Shown piece after piece: positions 26,469 through 35,483 of a stretch of 51,115 bases of DNA (position 1 is the first letter of the stretch; every line of letters starts with the position of its first letter). The stretch spans positions 1 to 51,115 of the forward strand of contig SYAC01000032.1 in NCBI GenBank assembly GCA_005787685.1, given 5' to 3'. A program made the translations under genes and the position numbers. The stretch comes from Planctomycetia bacterium. Its GTDB lineage: Bacteria; Planctomycetota; Phycisphaerae; Phycisphaerales; SM1A02. The notes beneath the pieces were generated by a model. It did no database searches. It was not told the DNA's origin and worked only from the letters and a program-made list of their open reading frames with translations.

Positions 26469-27440
26469 ATGAAAGGTCTGCCAATCACTCTGGTGGATGT
26501 TGAGGCCGCCGCCCAACGCATTCATAGCCACGCAGTGCGCACACCGTGTCTTGAAATGGACGCTTTGTCACATATTGCGGGGGTGCGCGTGTTCGCCAAG
26601 TGCGAATTATTTCAACGCACTGGAAGTTTCAAATATCGCGGTGCCGCGCATGCGGTCAGTCGATTGCCAGAATCCACTGCGGCGAGTGGCGTGGCAACGC
26701 ACTCCAGCGGAAATCATGGCCAGGCATTGGCGTACGCGGCGCGCGAGCTTGGATTTCCATGCCACGTTGTCATGCCACACAACGCTCCAATTACAAAGCG
26801 TGCTGCGGTTGAAAAATTTGGCGCATACATCACACTTTGTGAACCAACACTCACGGCACGCGAGGACATGCTTGCGCACATAGTGGCGCGCACCGGTTCA
26901 ACTGTGATTCCGCCCTACAACCACATCGATGTCATGGCTGGCCAAGGCACCATGGCGCTTGAAATTCTTGCCGATGTGCAACCAATCGACGCAATCATTG
27001 TGCCTATAGGTGGCGGTGGTTTGATTTCTGGAATAGCCGTGGCAGCAAAAGGTAAACGCAATGAAATTTCTATTATTGGGGCTGAGCCACTCATTGCCAA
27101 CGACGCCGCCCGCTCAAAATCCACTGGAATTTGCCAACCTTCCACCAATCAACTCACGATCGCCGACGGATTACGCGGCGCGCTTGGTTCGCTGACATTT
27201 CCAATCGTGCAAACGCTCGTTGATCGAATTGAAGTTGTGGAAGAAGACGCCATTGCGCAGGCCATGCGTTTTTCCTGGGAGCAACTCAAGCTCACCATTG
27301 AAGCCAGCGCCGCCGTGGGTGTGGCGGTTCTTATGCAAGATTCATTTCGTGAACTCGCGCGCCAACAAAAGTGGCGCAATGTGGCGATTATTTTTTGCGG
27401 AGGTAATGTGGATCTTGATCACTTGCCTTGGTCAGCATAA
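26469..27440 (+). CDS. PLP-dependent threonine/serine dehydratase or serine racemase
   Basis: This is a fold-type II PLP enzyme of 323 residues, starting at the ATG at 26469. A TTG three codons upstream is unlikely. The cofactor Lys is in GSFKYRGA (Lys55). The phosphate-binding loop is VPIGGGGLISGIAVA, with SSGNHGQALAYAA binding the substrate carboxylate. It lacks the C-terminal ACT or regulatory domain of biosynthetic IlvA. Its length fits catabolic threonine dehydratase or serine racemase, which cannot be separated by sequence alone. It divides L-Thr or L-Ser into 2-oxoacid and ammonia, or racemises serine. It faces the DinB-like gene head to head. Confidence 0.88.
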   Translation: MKGLPITLVDVEAAAQRIHSHAVRTPCLEMDALSHIAGVRVFAKCELFQRTGSFKYRGAAHAVSRLPESTAASGVATHSSGNHGQALAYAARELGFPCHVVMPHNAPITKRAAVEKFGAYITLCEPTLTAREDMLAHIVARTGSTVIPPYNHIDVMAGQGTMALEILADVQPIDAIIVPIGGGGLISGIAVAAKGKRNEISIIGAEPLIANDAARSKSTGICQPSTNQLTIADGLRGALGSLTFPIVQTLVDRIEVVEEDAIAQAMRFSWEQLKLTIEASAAVGVAVLMQDSFRELARQQKWRNVAIIFCGGNVDLDHLPWSA

Positions 27441-27516
27441 TGACGCACGCCATGAATGCCACATAGATTGTTCACTTTGAAATTTGCGCCAGGATTGGCG
27501 CGCGTATTCATACAAC

Positions 27517-30237
27517 TCACGGCGCAGGCGCACCCCGCGGCGCTTGGGCCCTGATCATGGCGTCCAACTTTTCCAAACGAAGCGTGTGCCGTTGTTGATC
27601 CGGCTCCAACCTTGCAAGCGCGGATAAGTGCAGGCGCGCGCGCTGTAAATCACCATCCTCTATTGCAAGCGTGGCTGCAAATTCACGCGTAGCCGGGTCG
27701 AACGGATTTATGCGCGCGGCTTTCTCCACCGACGCGCGCGCCGCCGTTCCATTCTTTTGCAGCCGATATAAGCGCGCCAATTCCAACGCGTAGCTGGGAT
27801 CCTTCTCCTCAAGCAAATCAAGCGCGCTTAAGTGCGTGATGGCGGCTTGTTGGTCGCCCGAATTTAAATTGCCGCGCGCGTACACACGATGCGGATATGG
27901 GTCCACGGGCCGCGCCTTGGCGTACGCGTCTAAAAGCGTTGTGGCAATTCCATCCACTTCTGGCTGCTCCTTCAAACGCCGCCGCAATTTCAATTCCAAC
28001 AAATCTGGCTGCTCCGGATATTGCGCAAGCCACTGATCAATCATTTCATCAGTCATCGTTACCGCCGGCTTTTTTACTTTTGGCCAACGCGATGCGAGCA
28101 ACGCGGACTGCGCAATTTGGGCGGGCTCACCAACCTGCTTGGCTAAAAATGTGGCCAACGCATCCAGTCGCTCTTGCTCCGCCTTGCGCATGGTAAGTTG
28201 CAACTCTGGATCCTTGGCTCGAATTGTGTCGCACAACTTTTCAAGCGATGGCTCTGGTGCCAAGCCCCACTGCTCCACTTGCTTGGCGGCCCACGCGACA
28301 AATCCCGCAAAAAATTCGTCGCCACTTACCCCAACAGTTTCTTGGAACGCGTGGTTTTCATCCAAGCCTTTTTTATACTGTTCAAGTAATTTTGGCACGG
28401 AATCCCCGCCCCACTTGGCTTGGAGATATTCCACCATCCAACATCCTTGCGCGTACGCCAACGGCCTGTCCTGCGGCGACTCGGGTCGCACAAAGGCCCA
28501 TTTTATTTTATCCAGCGCAAATAATTTGCCATTGGACAGAGCGTTGGCAAGCATTTGACAGGTCTCAAATGTGCGCGGCTTGGTTTCCATGCTCACCGCA
28601 AGCGCCTCGGTAAGCCAGTGTGGAATTTTATTTTCGGTTTGACTCAGCGTGACCGTGTGCGCGTATTCGTGGCGCAACACTTGAAGCCAATCAAACAACC
28701 CCAGATGTTTTTTAGGATTACCCTCCATTGGAACTTCAAGCGCAATGACGGGGCCGGTGGCAGCGGCGATGGTGTGAATTCCAGGCATGCCAGTAATGCG
28801 CACGGCAAAAAATTCGTGGTCGGGCAAAACTTCAATGGTGGTTTTGACCGCGGGTTCATGCTTGAATCTTGCGGTGACCTCCCCATGCATGGTCTCCAGT
28901 GCGTCGGGCATCAGTTCGGCCACAACTTCATCAATGCCGGGCTTCACGCGAATACGAAAGTGCGGCGAATCAATTTCCTTCCACTTTAAAAGTTCATCCA
29001 TAAGCCACAAACCAAACGCGCTGCGCGTGTCGAATGGATCCAATTCAGCGGCGGCTTTCAAGGCCGCAACCGCTTCCTGATCACGACCCGCCTGCATGAG
29101 CAAATATCCAAGTTCGCCGCGTGGCTCACTCCACACTGGCGCGCGCCGAATGGCCTCTTCAAGCGCGCGCTGCGCCCACTGATATTGCCTATTTAAACTA
29201 AGCGTGCGACCAAGCGTTGCGTAGGCCAACGCGTTGTTGGGAAATTTCTTGTCAAAGTCCGCCAAACGCTGCTCGGTCAATTGCGTGTTCCAACGGCGAC
29301 CCGCCACCGCCGCCCGCAAGGCAAGGGCCTGCGGCATGTTGGGTTCGCGCGACAATAGTCCATCTAAAATCGCGTCAGCGCGCTCTGGATCATCCGTCAA
29401 CAGGGTGCGCTTGCAATCAAGTAAATCCGCAAGCGGATGTGTGGGATTCAGTAAGCGAAGGCGATCCGCCGCGCGTGCGGCGGAATCAAAGTCAAAATAG
29501 TTCAGGGCAACTTCACCCAAGGCAAACCAAGCGAGACTACAGCGCGGATCAAGTTCAAGTGCTTGCCACAAAGCCGGCACGCCTTGCGCTCGATTATGTC
29601 GATCAACCAAGAGCAACCCCTCGTCCAGTGGCACACGCGGATCAAGTTGATCCGCCTCGCGCGCTCGCCCAAATTCATCAACCGCTAATTTCCATTGAGC
29701 CGCAGAAAGAGCCTGAACTTTTGCAAGCGCCACGGTGGCGCGCGCGGCGGTGCGCAATGTATTAGCGTTGGCGTCCGCCGCAATTTGTGCGTCGCGCAAC
29801 TCTTGCAAAATAATTTTAGCGTTTTCATTCTGTCCAAGCCACATCAAGGCGTCCGCGCGAAGCAACACGCATTCGGAATCTTCGCAACCCGCCAACAGCG
29901 ACAAGGCTTGTGCCGCCTCGCCCCGCCACAATAACGCTTGCGCGCGAATGGTCACTGGAGCGTCTGGCGACTCAAGGGACGCGTCTTGCAGTTTCCAAAC
30001 CCGCAATGCAACTTCCGCCTTGCGCGCGGTCGTGTTGACATCATCATCCGACCACTGTCCATGAAAAATACGCATGTCGCGTCGCTCATCCGGCTTCAGC
30101 CAAGGCTGCTGAAGAGCCTTCACCACCGCGGGTGAAACGTCTACGCGCGCTGGCACCAGGTCCCGTTCTTGCGCCACTGCAATACTGGCCACAAACAACG
30201 CGCCTGCAAATATGAGGAATGAATTTTTTTTGAGCAT
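27517..30237 (-). CDS. Exported TPR protein with a gluzincin (peptidase MA-like) domain
   Basis: The 906-residue protein has a Sec signal (core FLIFAGALFVASIA, cut after VAQ). Residues about 40-410 are TPR-like helical pairs, for example CSLAWFALGEVALNYFDFDSA and AYATLGRTLSLNRQYQWAQRALEEAI. Residues about 420-640 form a peptidase-MA-like metallopeptidase with HEYAH (523-527) and a Glu in WLTEALAV (Glu544), which makes a complete zinc site. A second TPR region follows to the C-terminus. The combination suggests an envelope protease or a processing factor whose partners bind the TPR arms. Substrate is unknown. It is preceded by a LolA-like lipoprotein gene 60 bases upstream on the same strand. 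Confidence 0.88.
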   Translation of the reverse strand: MLKKNSFLIFAGALFVASIAVAQERDLVPARVDVSPAVVKALQQPWLKPDERRDMRIFHGQWSDDDVNTTARKAEVALRVWKLQDASLESPDAPVTIRAQALLWRGEAAQALSLLAGCEDSECVLLRADALMWLGQNENAKIILQELRDAQIAADANANTLRTAARATVALAKVQALSAAQWKLAVDEFGRAREADQLDPRVPLDEGLLLVDRHNRAQGVPALWQALELDPRCSLAWFALGEVALNYFDFDSAARAADRLRLLNPTHPLADLLDCKRTLLTDDPERADAILDGLLSREPNMPQALALRAAVAGRRWNTQLTEQRLADFDKKFPNNALAYATLGRTLSLNRQYQWAQRALEEAIRRAPVWSEPRGELGYLLMQAGRDQEAVAALKAAAELDPFDTRSAFGLWLMDELLKWKEIDSPHFRIRVKPGIDEVVAELMPDALETMHGEVTARFKHEPAVKTTIEVLPDHEFFAVRITGMPGIHTIAAATGPVIALEVPMEGNPKKHLGLFDWLQVLRHEYAHTVTLSQTENKIPHWLTEALAVSMETKPRTFETCQMLANALSNGKLFALDKIKWAFVRPESPQDRPLAYAQGCWMVEYLQAKWGGDSVPKLLEQYKKGLDENHAFQETVGVSGDEFFAGFVAWAAKQVEQWGLAPEPSLEKLCDTIRAKDPELQLTMRKAEQERLDALATFLAKQVGEPAQIAQSALLASRWPKVKKPAVTMTDEMIDQWLAQYPEQPDLLELKLRRRLKEQPEVDGIATTLLDAYAKARPVDPYPHRVYARGNLNSGDQQAAITHLSALDLLEEKDPSYALELARLYRLQKNGTAARASVEKAARINPFDPATREFAATLAIEDGDLQRARLHLSALARLEPDQQRHTLRLEKLDAMIRAQAPRGAPAP

Positions 30238-30297
30238 TTGTTACACCGCAATCAATTCAGCGTCACGCATTCAAATGCGATCCATACATGCATTACT

Positions 30298-31206
30298 TTA
30301 GGGCGCAGATTTATAAGGGCGCACATCTTTGCGCCACGGAACGCCATTGGTCGTCAAGTCGGCAGGCTGGGTTGCCAACATGGCTTTTGCGGACTCATCC
30401 AGCACCTTGTTCACTTGGATTTTGGTCAACAATAAAATTTTCGCATCGCCACCTTTGGTTGTGGCTGTCACCGCCACTGGTGCAAGCGTGGTCAGGTCAT
30501 ACCACACGCACAAGTCTCCAAGTTCTGGATCAACACCCGAGTTTGGCTTGGGATGCAGCGCAAGTCCCTGGACATTTTCCAAACGCTTGAGCAACGGTTC
30601 CGTGGGTTGCGCCGCAAATTGCACATGAAATCGCTGGTCAATTTGATCTTTTTTCTGGCCAATTGGAATTGGAATCAGACCCTCATCCATACGCAGTGGA
30701 TCAAGTTGCTCGCCGGGCGGAACCAATTCACGGGCGATCAATTGATGGCGCTGGTCATCAAATTCAAACAGCCAGCCACCAGAAAACACGTAGCGCATGC
30801 GCTGCGAAGTGGCATGGCCGGATGCGTCAATGAGTTGATCAAATTGAATGGCCAACCTTCGACTTTTCAATTTACCCGCTTGTTGTTCAAGCACAATTTC
30901 CCCAGTGCGTCGCTCACGATTTTCACTGACCGCGTCCACGCGGTCATACACCACATTCGCACGGAAGGTTGTCATTGCCTCGCCCGACTTTTCGAGCGCG
31001 CTCAACATGGCGTCCGGTGTCTCAAATTGCGTGGACCGTGCGTCGGCTGGCGAACCAGCACTTTCGGGGTTCTTGTTGGCGGCTGGCGGTGGTGTGACTG
31101 GGGTACTTTGTGAAGCGGTCGTTGCCGCATCGGTGGTTTGCAAATGCTCCGCGGCGCACGCAACCATGCTCAACGAAACGCATGCGACAACCCCAACCTT
31201 GATCAC
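30298..31206 (-). CDS. LolA-like exported lipoprotein
   Basis: The 302-residue protein has a lipobox (SLSMVACA, Cys17). A low-complexity Thr/Ser/Pro stretch follows to about residue 55. The core from about 65 (MLSALEKSGEAMTTFRANVVYDRVDA) then has strands like EIVLEQQAGKLKSRRLAIQF and MRYVFSGGWLFEFDD. It resembles the half-barrel of LolA/outer-membrane lipoprotein carrier domains. Its exact family is not certain. It could bind lipids or lipoproteins at the outer membrane. Its ATG overlaps the ribBA stop by four bases, so it is translationally coupled to riboflavin synthesis, and the peptidase MA-TPR gene follows it. Confidence 0.7.
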   Translation of the reverse strand: MIKVGVVACVSLSMVACAAEHLQTTDAATTASQSTPVTPPPAANKNPESAGSPADARSTQFETPDAMLSALEKSGEAMTTFRANVVYDRVDAVSENRERRTGEIVLEQQAGKLKSRRLAIQFDQLIDASGHATSQRMRYVFSGGWLFEFDDQRHQLIARELVPPGEQLDPLRMDEGLIPIPIGQKKDQIDQRFHVQFAAQPTEPLLKRLENVQGLALHPKPNSGVDPELGDLCVWYDLTTLAPVAVTATTKGGDAKILLLTKIQVNKVLDESAKAMLATQPADLTTNGVPWRKDVRPYKSAP

Positions 31207-32399
31207 AGTTTCACCTGGTCAACAATGTCTAAACCAAACGCATGTAGGCCAGGCATGGAACCCTTGGGATGATTGGTCAACAATCGAAGTTTGGTCAATC
31301 CAAGATCGCGCAAAATTTGTCCACCCACACCAAACTCCCTTAAATCCATTGGATGCACACCGGCGGCAAGTCCATCTGGGCGCGTTAAATCCGGCGCATT
31401 TGGGTCATCCTTCTCGGGGCGATGAATGCGCTGTAAGCGATCAGGTAAATCAAAGCCACTACCTTCGCTGCGCAAATACACCAGCACTCCGCGGCCATCT
31501 TTGGCTATGGCGCGCAATGCTGAGCGAATTTCACTCTGACCGTTGCCCTCATTCCCGTCCTTGGGTGTTGCAAACACATCGGAAAAAATATCGCGTCGAT
31601 GCATACGCACCAATGTTGGCTCGCTTTGTTTCACCACCGTGCCCGCTTTCAAGCGACCAACTCCACCTGCGGTGAAGGCAATATGCGGAAGCGCGTCAAC
31701 CGAACTTCTCCAAGCGAATAGACGAAAAATTCCTTCTGGCGTTTGAATGTCCTCACCATCATGCGGCTCAACGCGCGTCACCATCACTTCGCGCGCCAAG
31801 CGCCATTGAATCACCTGCTCCACCGAGCACATCTTCAATTTGTGCTCAACACAAATCGCCTTCAGTTCCGGCATGCGCGCCATGTCCCCGTCAGGCTTCA
31901 CAATTTCAATGATCGCCGCCGCGGGTTGCAGACCTGCAAGCCGGCACAAATCCACGCTGCCTTCTGTCTGTCCCGTGCGAACCAGCACACCACCATCGCG
32001 CGCGCGCAGTGGATTGACATGACCGGGCCGAGTGAAATCCGCTGGCCCCGATATTGGATCGCTCAGCAGGCGAATGGTGGTTGCGCGGTCCCTGGCGCTC
32101 ACGCCTGTTCCAATTCCATGGCGCGGATGTCCTTCCACGCTCACCGTGAAGGCGGTGTTGCGCGCGTTGTTGCGCGAGGCCGCCAGATCAAGTTCCAGCC
32201 GATCGCAAATGGCGCCATCAAGCGCCACGCACAAATAGCCGCCCCCGACGCGTGTGAGAAAATTCACCATTTCAGGCGTGATCATTTGCGCCGCCACAAC
32301 AAAGTCGCCTTCATTTTCCCGCCGCTCATCGTCCACAAGAACAATGGCGCGGCCGGCTTGAAGCTCGATCAGAATTTCATCAATGGAAGCAAGTGGCAT
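31203..32399 (-). CDS. ribBA: RibBA-type protein: DHBP synthase with degenerate GTP cyclohydrolase II domain
   Basis: The N-terminal half (1-205) is 3,4-dihydroxy-2-butanone 4-phosphate synthase, which makes the four-carbon unit of riboflavin from ribulose 5-phosphate. Present are DDERRENEGD (21-32), RPGHVNPLRA and GVLVRTGQTEGSVDL. The usual metal-binding His of GHTEA is Gln144. The C-terminal half (about 225-398) is RibA-like at its ends (LVYLRSEG, MDLREFGVGGQILRDLGLTKLRLLTNHP). It has no Cys where RibA binds zinc: HSEC is HRRD at 267-270 and RCDC is missing. Cyclohydrolase II activity is therefore unlikely, as in RibBX-type proteins. Another RibA or equivalent must exist elsewhere. Confidence 0.9.
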   Translation of the reverse strand: MPLASIDEILIELQAGRAIVLVDDERRENEGDFVVAAQMITPEMVNFLTRVGGGYLCVALDGAICDRLELDLAASRNNARNTAFTVSVEGHPRHGIGTGVSARDRATTIRLLSDPISGPADFTRPGHVNPLRARDGGVLVRTGQTEGSVDLCRLAGLQPAAAIIEIVKPDGDMARMPELKAICVEHKLKMCSVEQVIQWRLAREVMVTRVEPHDGEDIQTPEGIFRLFAWRSSVDALPHIAFTAGGVGRLKAGTVVKQSEPTLVRMHRRDIFSDVFATPKDGNEGNGQSEIRSALRAIAKDGRGVLVYLRSEGSGFDLPDRLQRIHRPEKDDPNAPDLTRPDGLAAGVHPMDLREFGVGGQILRDLGLTKLRLLTNHPKGSMPGLHAFGLDIVDQVKL

Positions 32400-32474
32400 G
32401 GCGTGAGTGTAGTTTGTAACGCCACAAGTTTGCCTGAATCAAATCAATACATTTTTCGCATATTGGAGAACACC

Positions 32475-33635
32475 ATGAAATCCCAAGCCGCCGAACTACA
32501 ACAATTACTGGCACTGACCGCGCTTCCAACCGCCGCTGGCCACGAGGACGCGGTGATCGCGTTCATTGACGCGTGGATTTCCAAACGCGCTGCAAAAGTA
32601 GCCGTGAAACGCGACAATGGCGGCAATATTTTGATCACCCAACGCGCGTTCAAAAACCAGCGCCGTCCCCTGCTTGTCACGGCGCATATGGACCATCCAG
32701 CGTTCGTGGTTCAGCGCCTGCGCGACGCACGCCATCTGGAATTGCAGTTTCGTGGCGGCGTACACGAACCCTATTTCAAGAACGCGTCTATTGAAGTGAT
32801 TGACTCCGCGGGCAAGCGCCACACGGCCACGGTCACTGGGCGCATGAAGGGCAAGCATATTTTTCCGGTCTACACGGCTCAACTTCAACGGTCTGCCACA
32901 ACGATCGCACCTGGAAACATTGCGCGCTGGCGTTTGTCGAAGGCGCGGATTGCCGGCGGCTTGCTGCACACCAACGCATGCGATGATCTTGCCGCCGCGA
33001 GCGCCGCGCTTGCCGTGCTTGATCGTCTTTTGCAATCCAAAAGCGCGCCACATGTTGGGTTACTTTTCACTCGCGCGGAAGAAGTTGGTTTCATTGGCGC
33101 ACTGCACAGCGTTCACAGCAAATTGATTCCGCGCAACGCGCGTCTGCTTTGCCTGGAAAACTCGCGTTCATTCCCGCATGACAGCCCCATTGGCGCCGGC
33201 GCCATTCTGCGCGTGGGCGACCGCGCCAGCGTGTTCTCACCCAAACTCACCAATGCGCTGAGTTCCTTGTATGACCAGCACAAAAAACAAAATCCAAAAT
33301 TTGTGTATCAGCGCAAGCTCATGCCCGGCGGCGCCTGCGAGGCCACAGCATTTTCAGCGCATGGATTTGAAAGCACCTGCCTATGTCTGCCGCTTGGCAA
33401 TTACCACAACATGCGCGACATTGACGGCGTGTGCAAAGGCGCATCGAAGGCGCGTGTTGGCCAGGAATTTATTTCCATTCGTGATTATGAAAGCCTGATC
33501 GCCATGCTGCTCCTTGCGGCGACCTCACTTCAAGACAACGACGCCGGAACTGGCATTGCCATTCCTGTTCTGAAGGCTTTGTACGCCAAACGAAAACATG
33601 TTCTTGCTTCGCAACGAACACAATCTCGTCGATAG
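32475..33635 (+). CDS. M42-like zinc aminopeptidase/endoglucanase-family protein
   Basis: The true start is the ATG at 32475, preceded by a ggaga site. The open frame that runs further upstream is antisense to ribBA. The 386-residue cytoplasmic protein has the two-metal site of M42/M20 co-catalytic peptidases: TAHMDHPAF (His, Asp), NACDDLAAAS (bridging Asp), RAEEVGFIGA (Glu-Glu), LLCLEN and the C-terminal NYHNM His. Members of M42 are dodecameric aminopeptidases that trim peptides. The His-Met-Asp-His sequence differs from the usual HMDEIG, so the subfamily assignment is moderate. argS follows nine bases later, so the two may form an operon. Confidence 0.8.
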   Translation: MKSQAAELQQLLALTALPTAAGHEDAVIAFIDAWISKRAAKVAVKRDNGGNILITQRAFKNQRRPLLVTAHMDHPAFVVQRLRDARHLELQFRGGVHEPYFKNASIEVIDSAGKRHTATVTGRMKGKHIFPVYTAQLQRSATTIAPGNIARWRLSKARIAGGLLHTNACDDLAAASAALAVLDRLLQSKSAPHVGLLFTRAEEVGFIGALHSVHSKLIPRNARLLCLENSRSFPHDSPIGAGAILRVGDRASVFSPKLTNALSSLYDQHKKQNPKFVYQRKLMPGGACEATAFSAHGFESTCLCLPLGNYHNMRDIDGVCKGASKARVGQEFISIRDYESLIAMLLLAATSLQDNDAGTGIAIPVLKALYAKRKHVLASQRTQSRR

Positions 33636-33644
33636 ACTCCAAGC

Positions 33645-35483
33645 ATGGCGTCATGCGATCCAAAGTTTGATCTTGAACAAGTGTTCAGCAAGGGCATTGC
33701 CATGGCAATCAACGGGGAGGCCGCTAAAGGCGATGCGCAAATCAAAGCCAGCAACGACAATAAGCACGGTGACTTTCAATGCAACGCCGCGCTTGCCATT
33801 GCGCGCGCGGTCGGCGCGAATCCACGCGATATTGCCGAAAAAATTCTGGCGGCCACTCCGCTTTCCGCGCTGGGAACTGGGGAAATTGCTGGACCAGGCT
33901 TTATCAATATTCGTCTGAGCAACTCCGCGCTTCAGACCATGCTTGACCGCGTGAGCATGGATGACCTTGGCATTGAACCCGCGCCGCGCGACCACGCGAT
34001 TGTGATTGATTTGTGCGGCGTGAATGTGGCCAAGCAAATGCATGTTGGACATTTGCGCAGCACCATTCTTGGGGATGTCGTGGCGCGCCTACACGAGCGC
34101 CTTGGAAGAAAGGTCCTGCGGGAAAATCATTTAGGCGATTGGGGACTTCCAATCGCAATGACCATGTCGGCGCTGAAGCGCCAGAAGCGCGACCTGAAAT
34201 CACTCACGCTTGCAGACTTAAACCACGCCTATCGCGTGGCTCAACTTGAGGCCGCCACCGACACCGCTGGACTTGAGGCCGCGCGCGCACATCACGCCGG
34301 TCCGCATCGCATTATTGAACTTCAAACGCAACAGGACAGCGCGCTTGCCGCCGAGCAAGACGCCAAAGCCACCCTACTGCGCTTGCAGTCCGGGGACGCC
34401 GCCACCGTGGCAGCGTGGCAGCAACTCATCAATGTCACCATGATGGAGGTTCTTGAAACCGCGCGCGTACTTGGCGTGCGCTTGACCAACGAGCATTCGC
34501 GCGGCGAAAGCTTCTACCGCGACCAACTTGGGTCAACCGTGCAGGCCTTTATTGACAAGGGTCTGGCGCAAGAAGATCAAGGAGCCATGGTTGTTCGCTT
34601 TGCCGATCGCGAGCGCCCGCTTCTCATTCGCAAGGCTGACGGCGGATTTTTATACTCCACAACTGATCTCGCCGCGGTGCATCACCGCGTGGGCGCGCTT
34701 CACGCCGGCGAAATTTTGTATGTTGTCGACGCCCGCCAACGGGATCATTTCCGTGATGTCTTTGACGCCATTCATTTAATCGGCTGGGACAAACTTGCCA
34801 ATGGCACCCAAGCCAAACTTTCACACTTAGCGTTTGGCAGCGTGCTGGGCACCGACAAAAAACCCCTCAAAACCCGCAGCGGCGAGCTGTTTACGCTCAA
34901 GGCGTTGCTGGACGAGGCCATTGCGCGTGGCACGGATCAAGTCAAACTTCGCGCAAACCAAACCGATTCGCCAACCGAAGGAACTTCCGATCAAGAGATC
35001 GCCGCCATTGGCCGCGCGGTTGGAATTGCAGCCGTGAAGTATGCGGACTTGTCTGGGGACCCAATCAAAGATTATGTGTTCGACCTTGATCGCATGATCG
35101 CCTTTGAAGGCGACACTGGCCCATACATTCAATATGCGCATGCTCGCATTGCCAGCCTGCTGACCAAAGGAGCTGCAACCGAATCCTCAATTTCAAATGC
35201 TGCATGGAAATTTGATCACGCCGCAGAACGCGCCTTGGTGCTGGCCATTCTTTCCTTCCCCGCCACCATCAAAATGGCAGCGGATCTTGGCTCTCCACAA
35301 CGCGTATGCGGCGCGCTTCATGAACTGGCAAATTCGTACGCAACTTTTTATCAAGCGTGTCCCGTTCTCAAGGCGCCAGATGATGCCACACGATTGGCGC
35401 GGCTGCGTCTTTCACTCTTGACCAAGCGAGTGCTTGCACAAGGACTTGATCTACTGGGAATGGATTCACCGGATCGAATGTGA
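33645..35483 (+). CDS. argS: Arginyl-tRNA synthetase
   Basis: ArgS charges tRNA-Arg with arginine. The 612-residue class I enzyme has an N-terminal Arg-S tRNA-binding domain (NDNKHGDFQCNAALAIA, GPGFINIRL), the HIGH equivalent HVGHLRST near 130, ENHLGDWGLP, YSTTDLAAV and a DALR anticodon-binding domain at the end. The KMSKS loop is not canonical (LGTDKKPLKTRSGELFTL), as in most ArgRS. Length is normal. It overlaps the 3' end of the convergent dCMP deaminase gene by 18 bases. The insertion near residues 185-260 is helical and charged. Confidence 0.97.
   Translation: MASCDPKFDLEQVFSKGIAMAINGEAAKGDAQIKASNDNKHGDFQCNAALAIARAVGANPRDIAEKILAATPLSALGTGEIAGPGFINIRLSNSALQTMLDRVSMDDLGIEPAPRDHAIVIDLCGVNVAKQMHVGHLRSTILGDVVARLHERLGRKVLRENHLGDWGLPIAMTMSALKRQKRDLKSLTLADLNHAYRVAQLEAATDTAGLEAARAHHAGPHRIIELQTQQDSALAAEQDAKATLLRLQSGDAATVAAWQQLINVTMMEVLETARVLGVRLTNEHSRGESFYRDQLGSTVQAFIDKGLAQEDQGAMVVRFADRERPLLIRKADGGFLYSTTDLAAVHHRVGALHAGEILYVVDARQRDHFRDVFDAIHLIGWDKLANGTQAKLSHLAFGSVLGTDKKPLKTRSGELFTLKALLDEAIARGTDQVKLRANQTDSPTEGTSDQEIAAIGRAVGIAAVKYADLSGDPIKDYVFDLDRMIAFEGDTGPYIQYAHARIASLLTKGAATESSISNAAWKFDHAAERALVLAILSFPATIKMAADLGSPQRVCGALHELANSYATFYQACPVLKAPDDATRLARLRLSLLTKRVLAQGLDLLGMDSPDRM

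Noticed and set aside
31743-32474. Long upstream extension of the M42-like peptidase frame
   Set aside because: It lies antisense to ribBA, has no family similarity, and an ATG with a good ribosome site exists at 32475.
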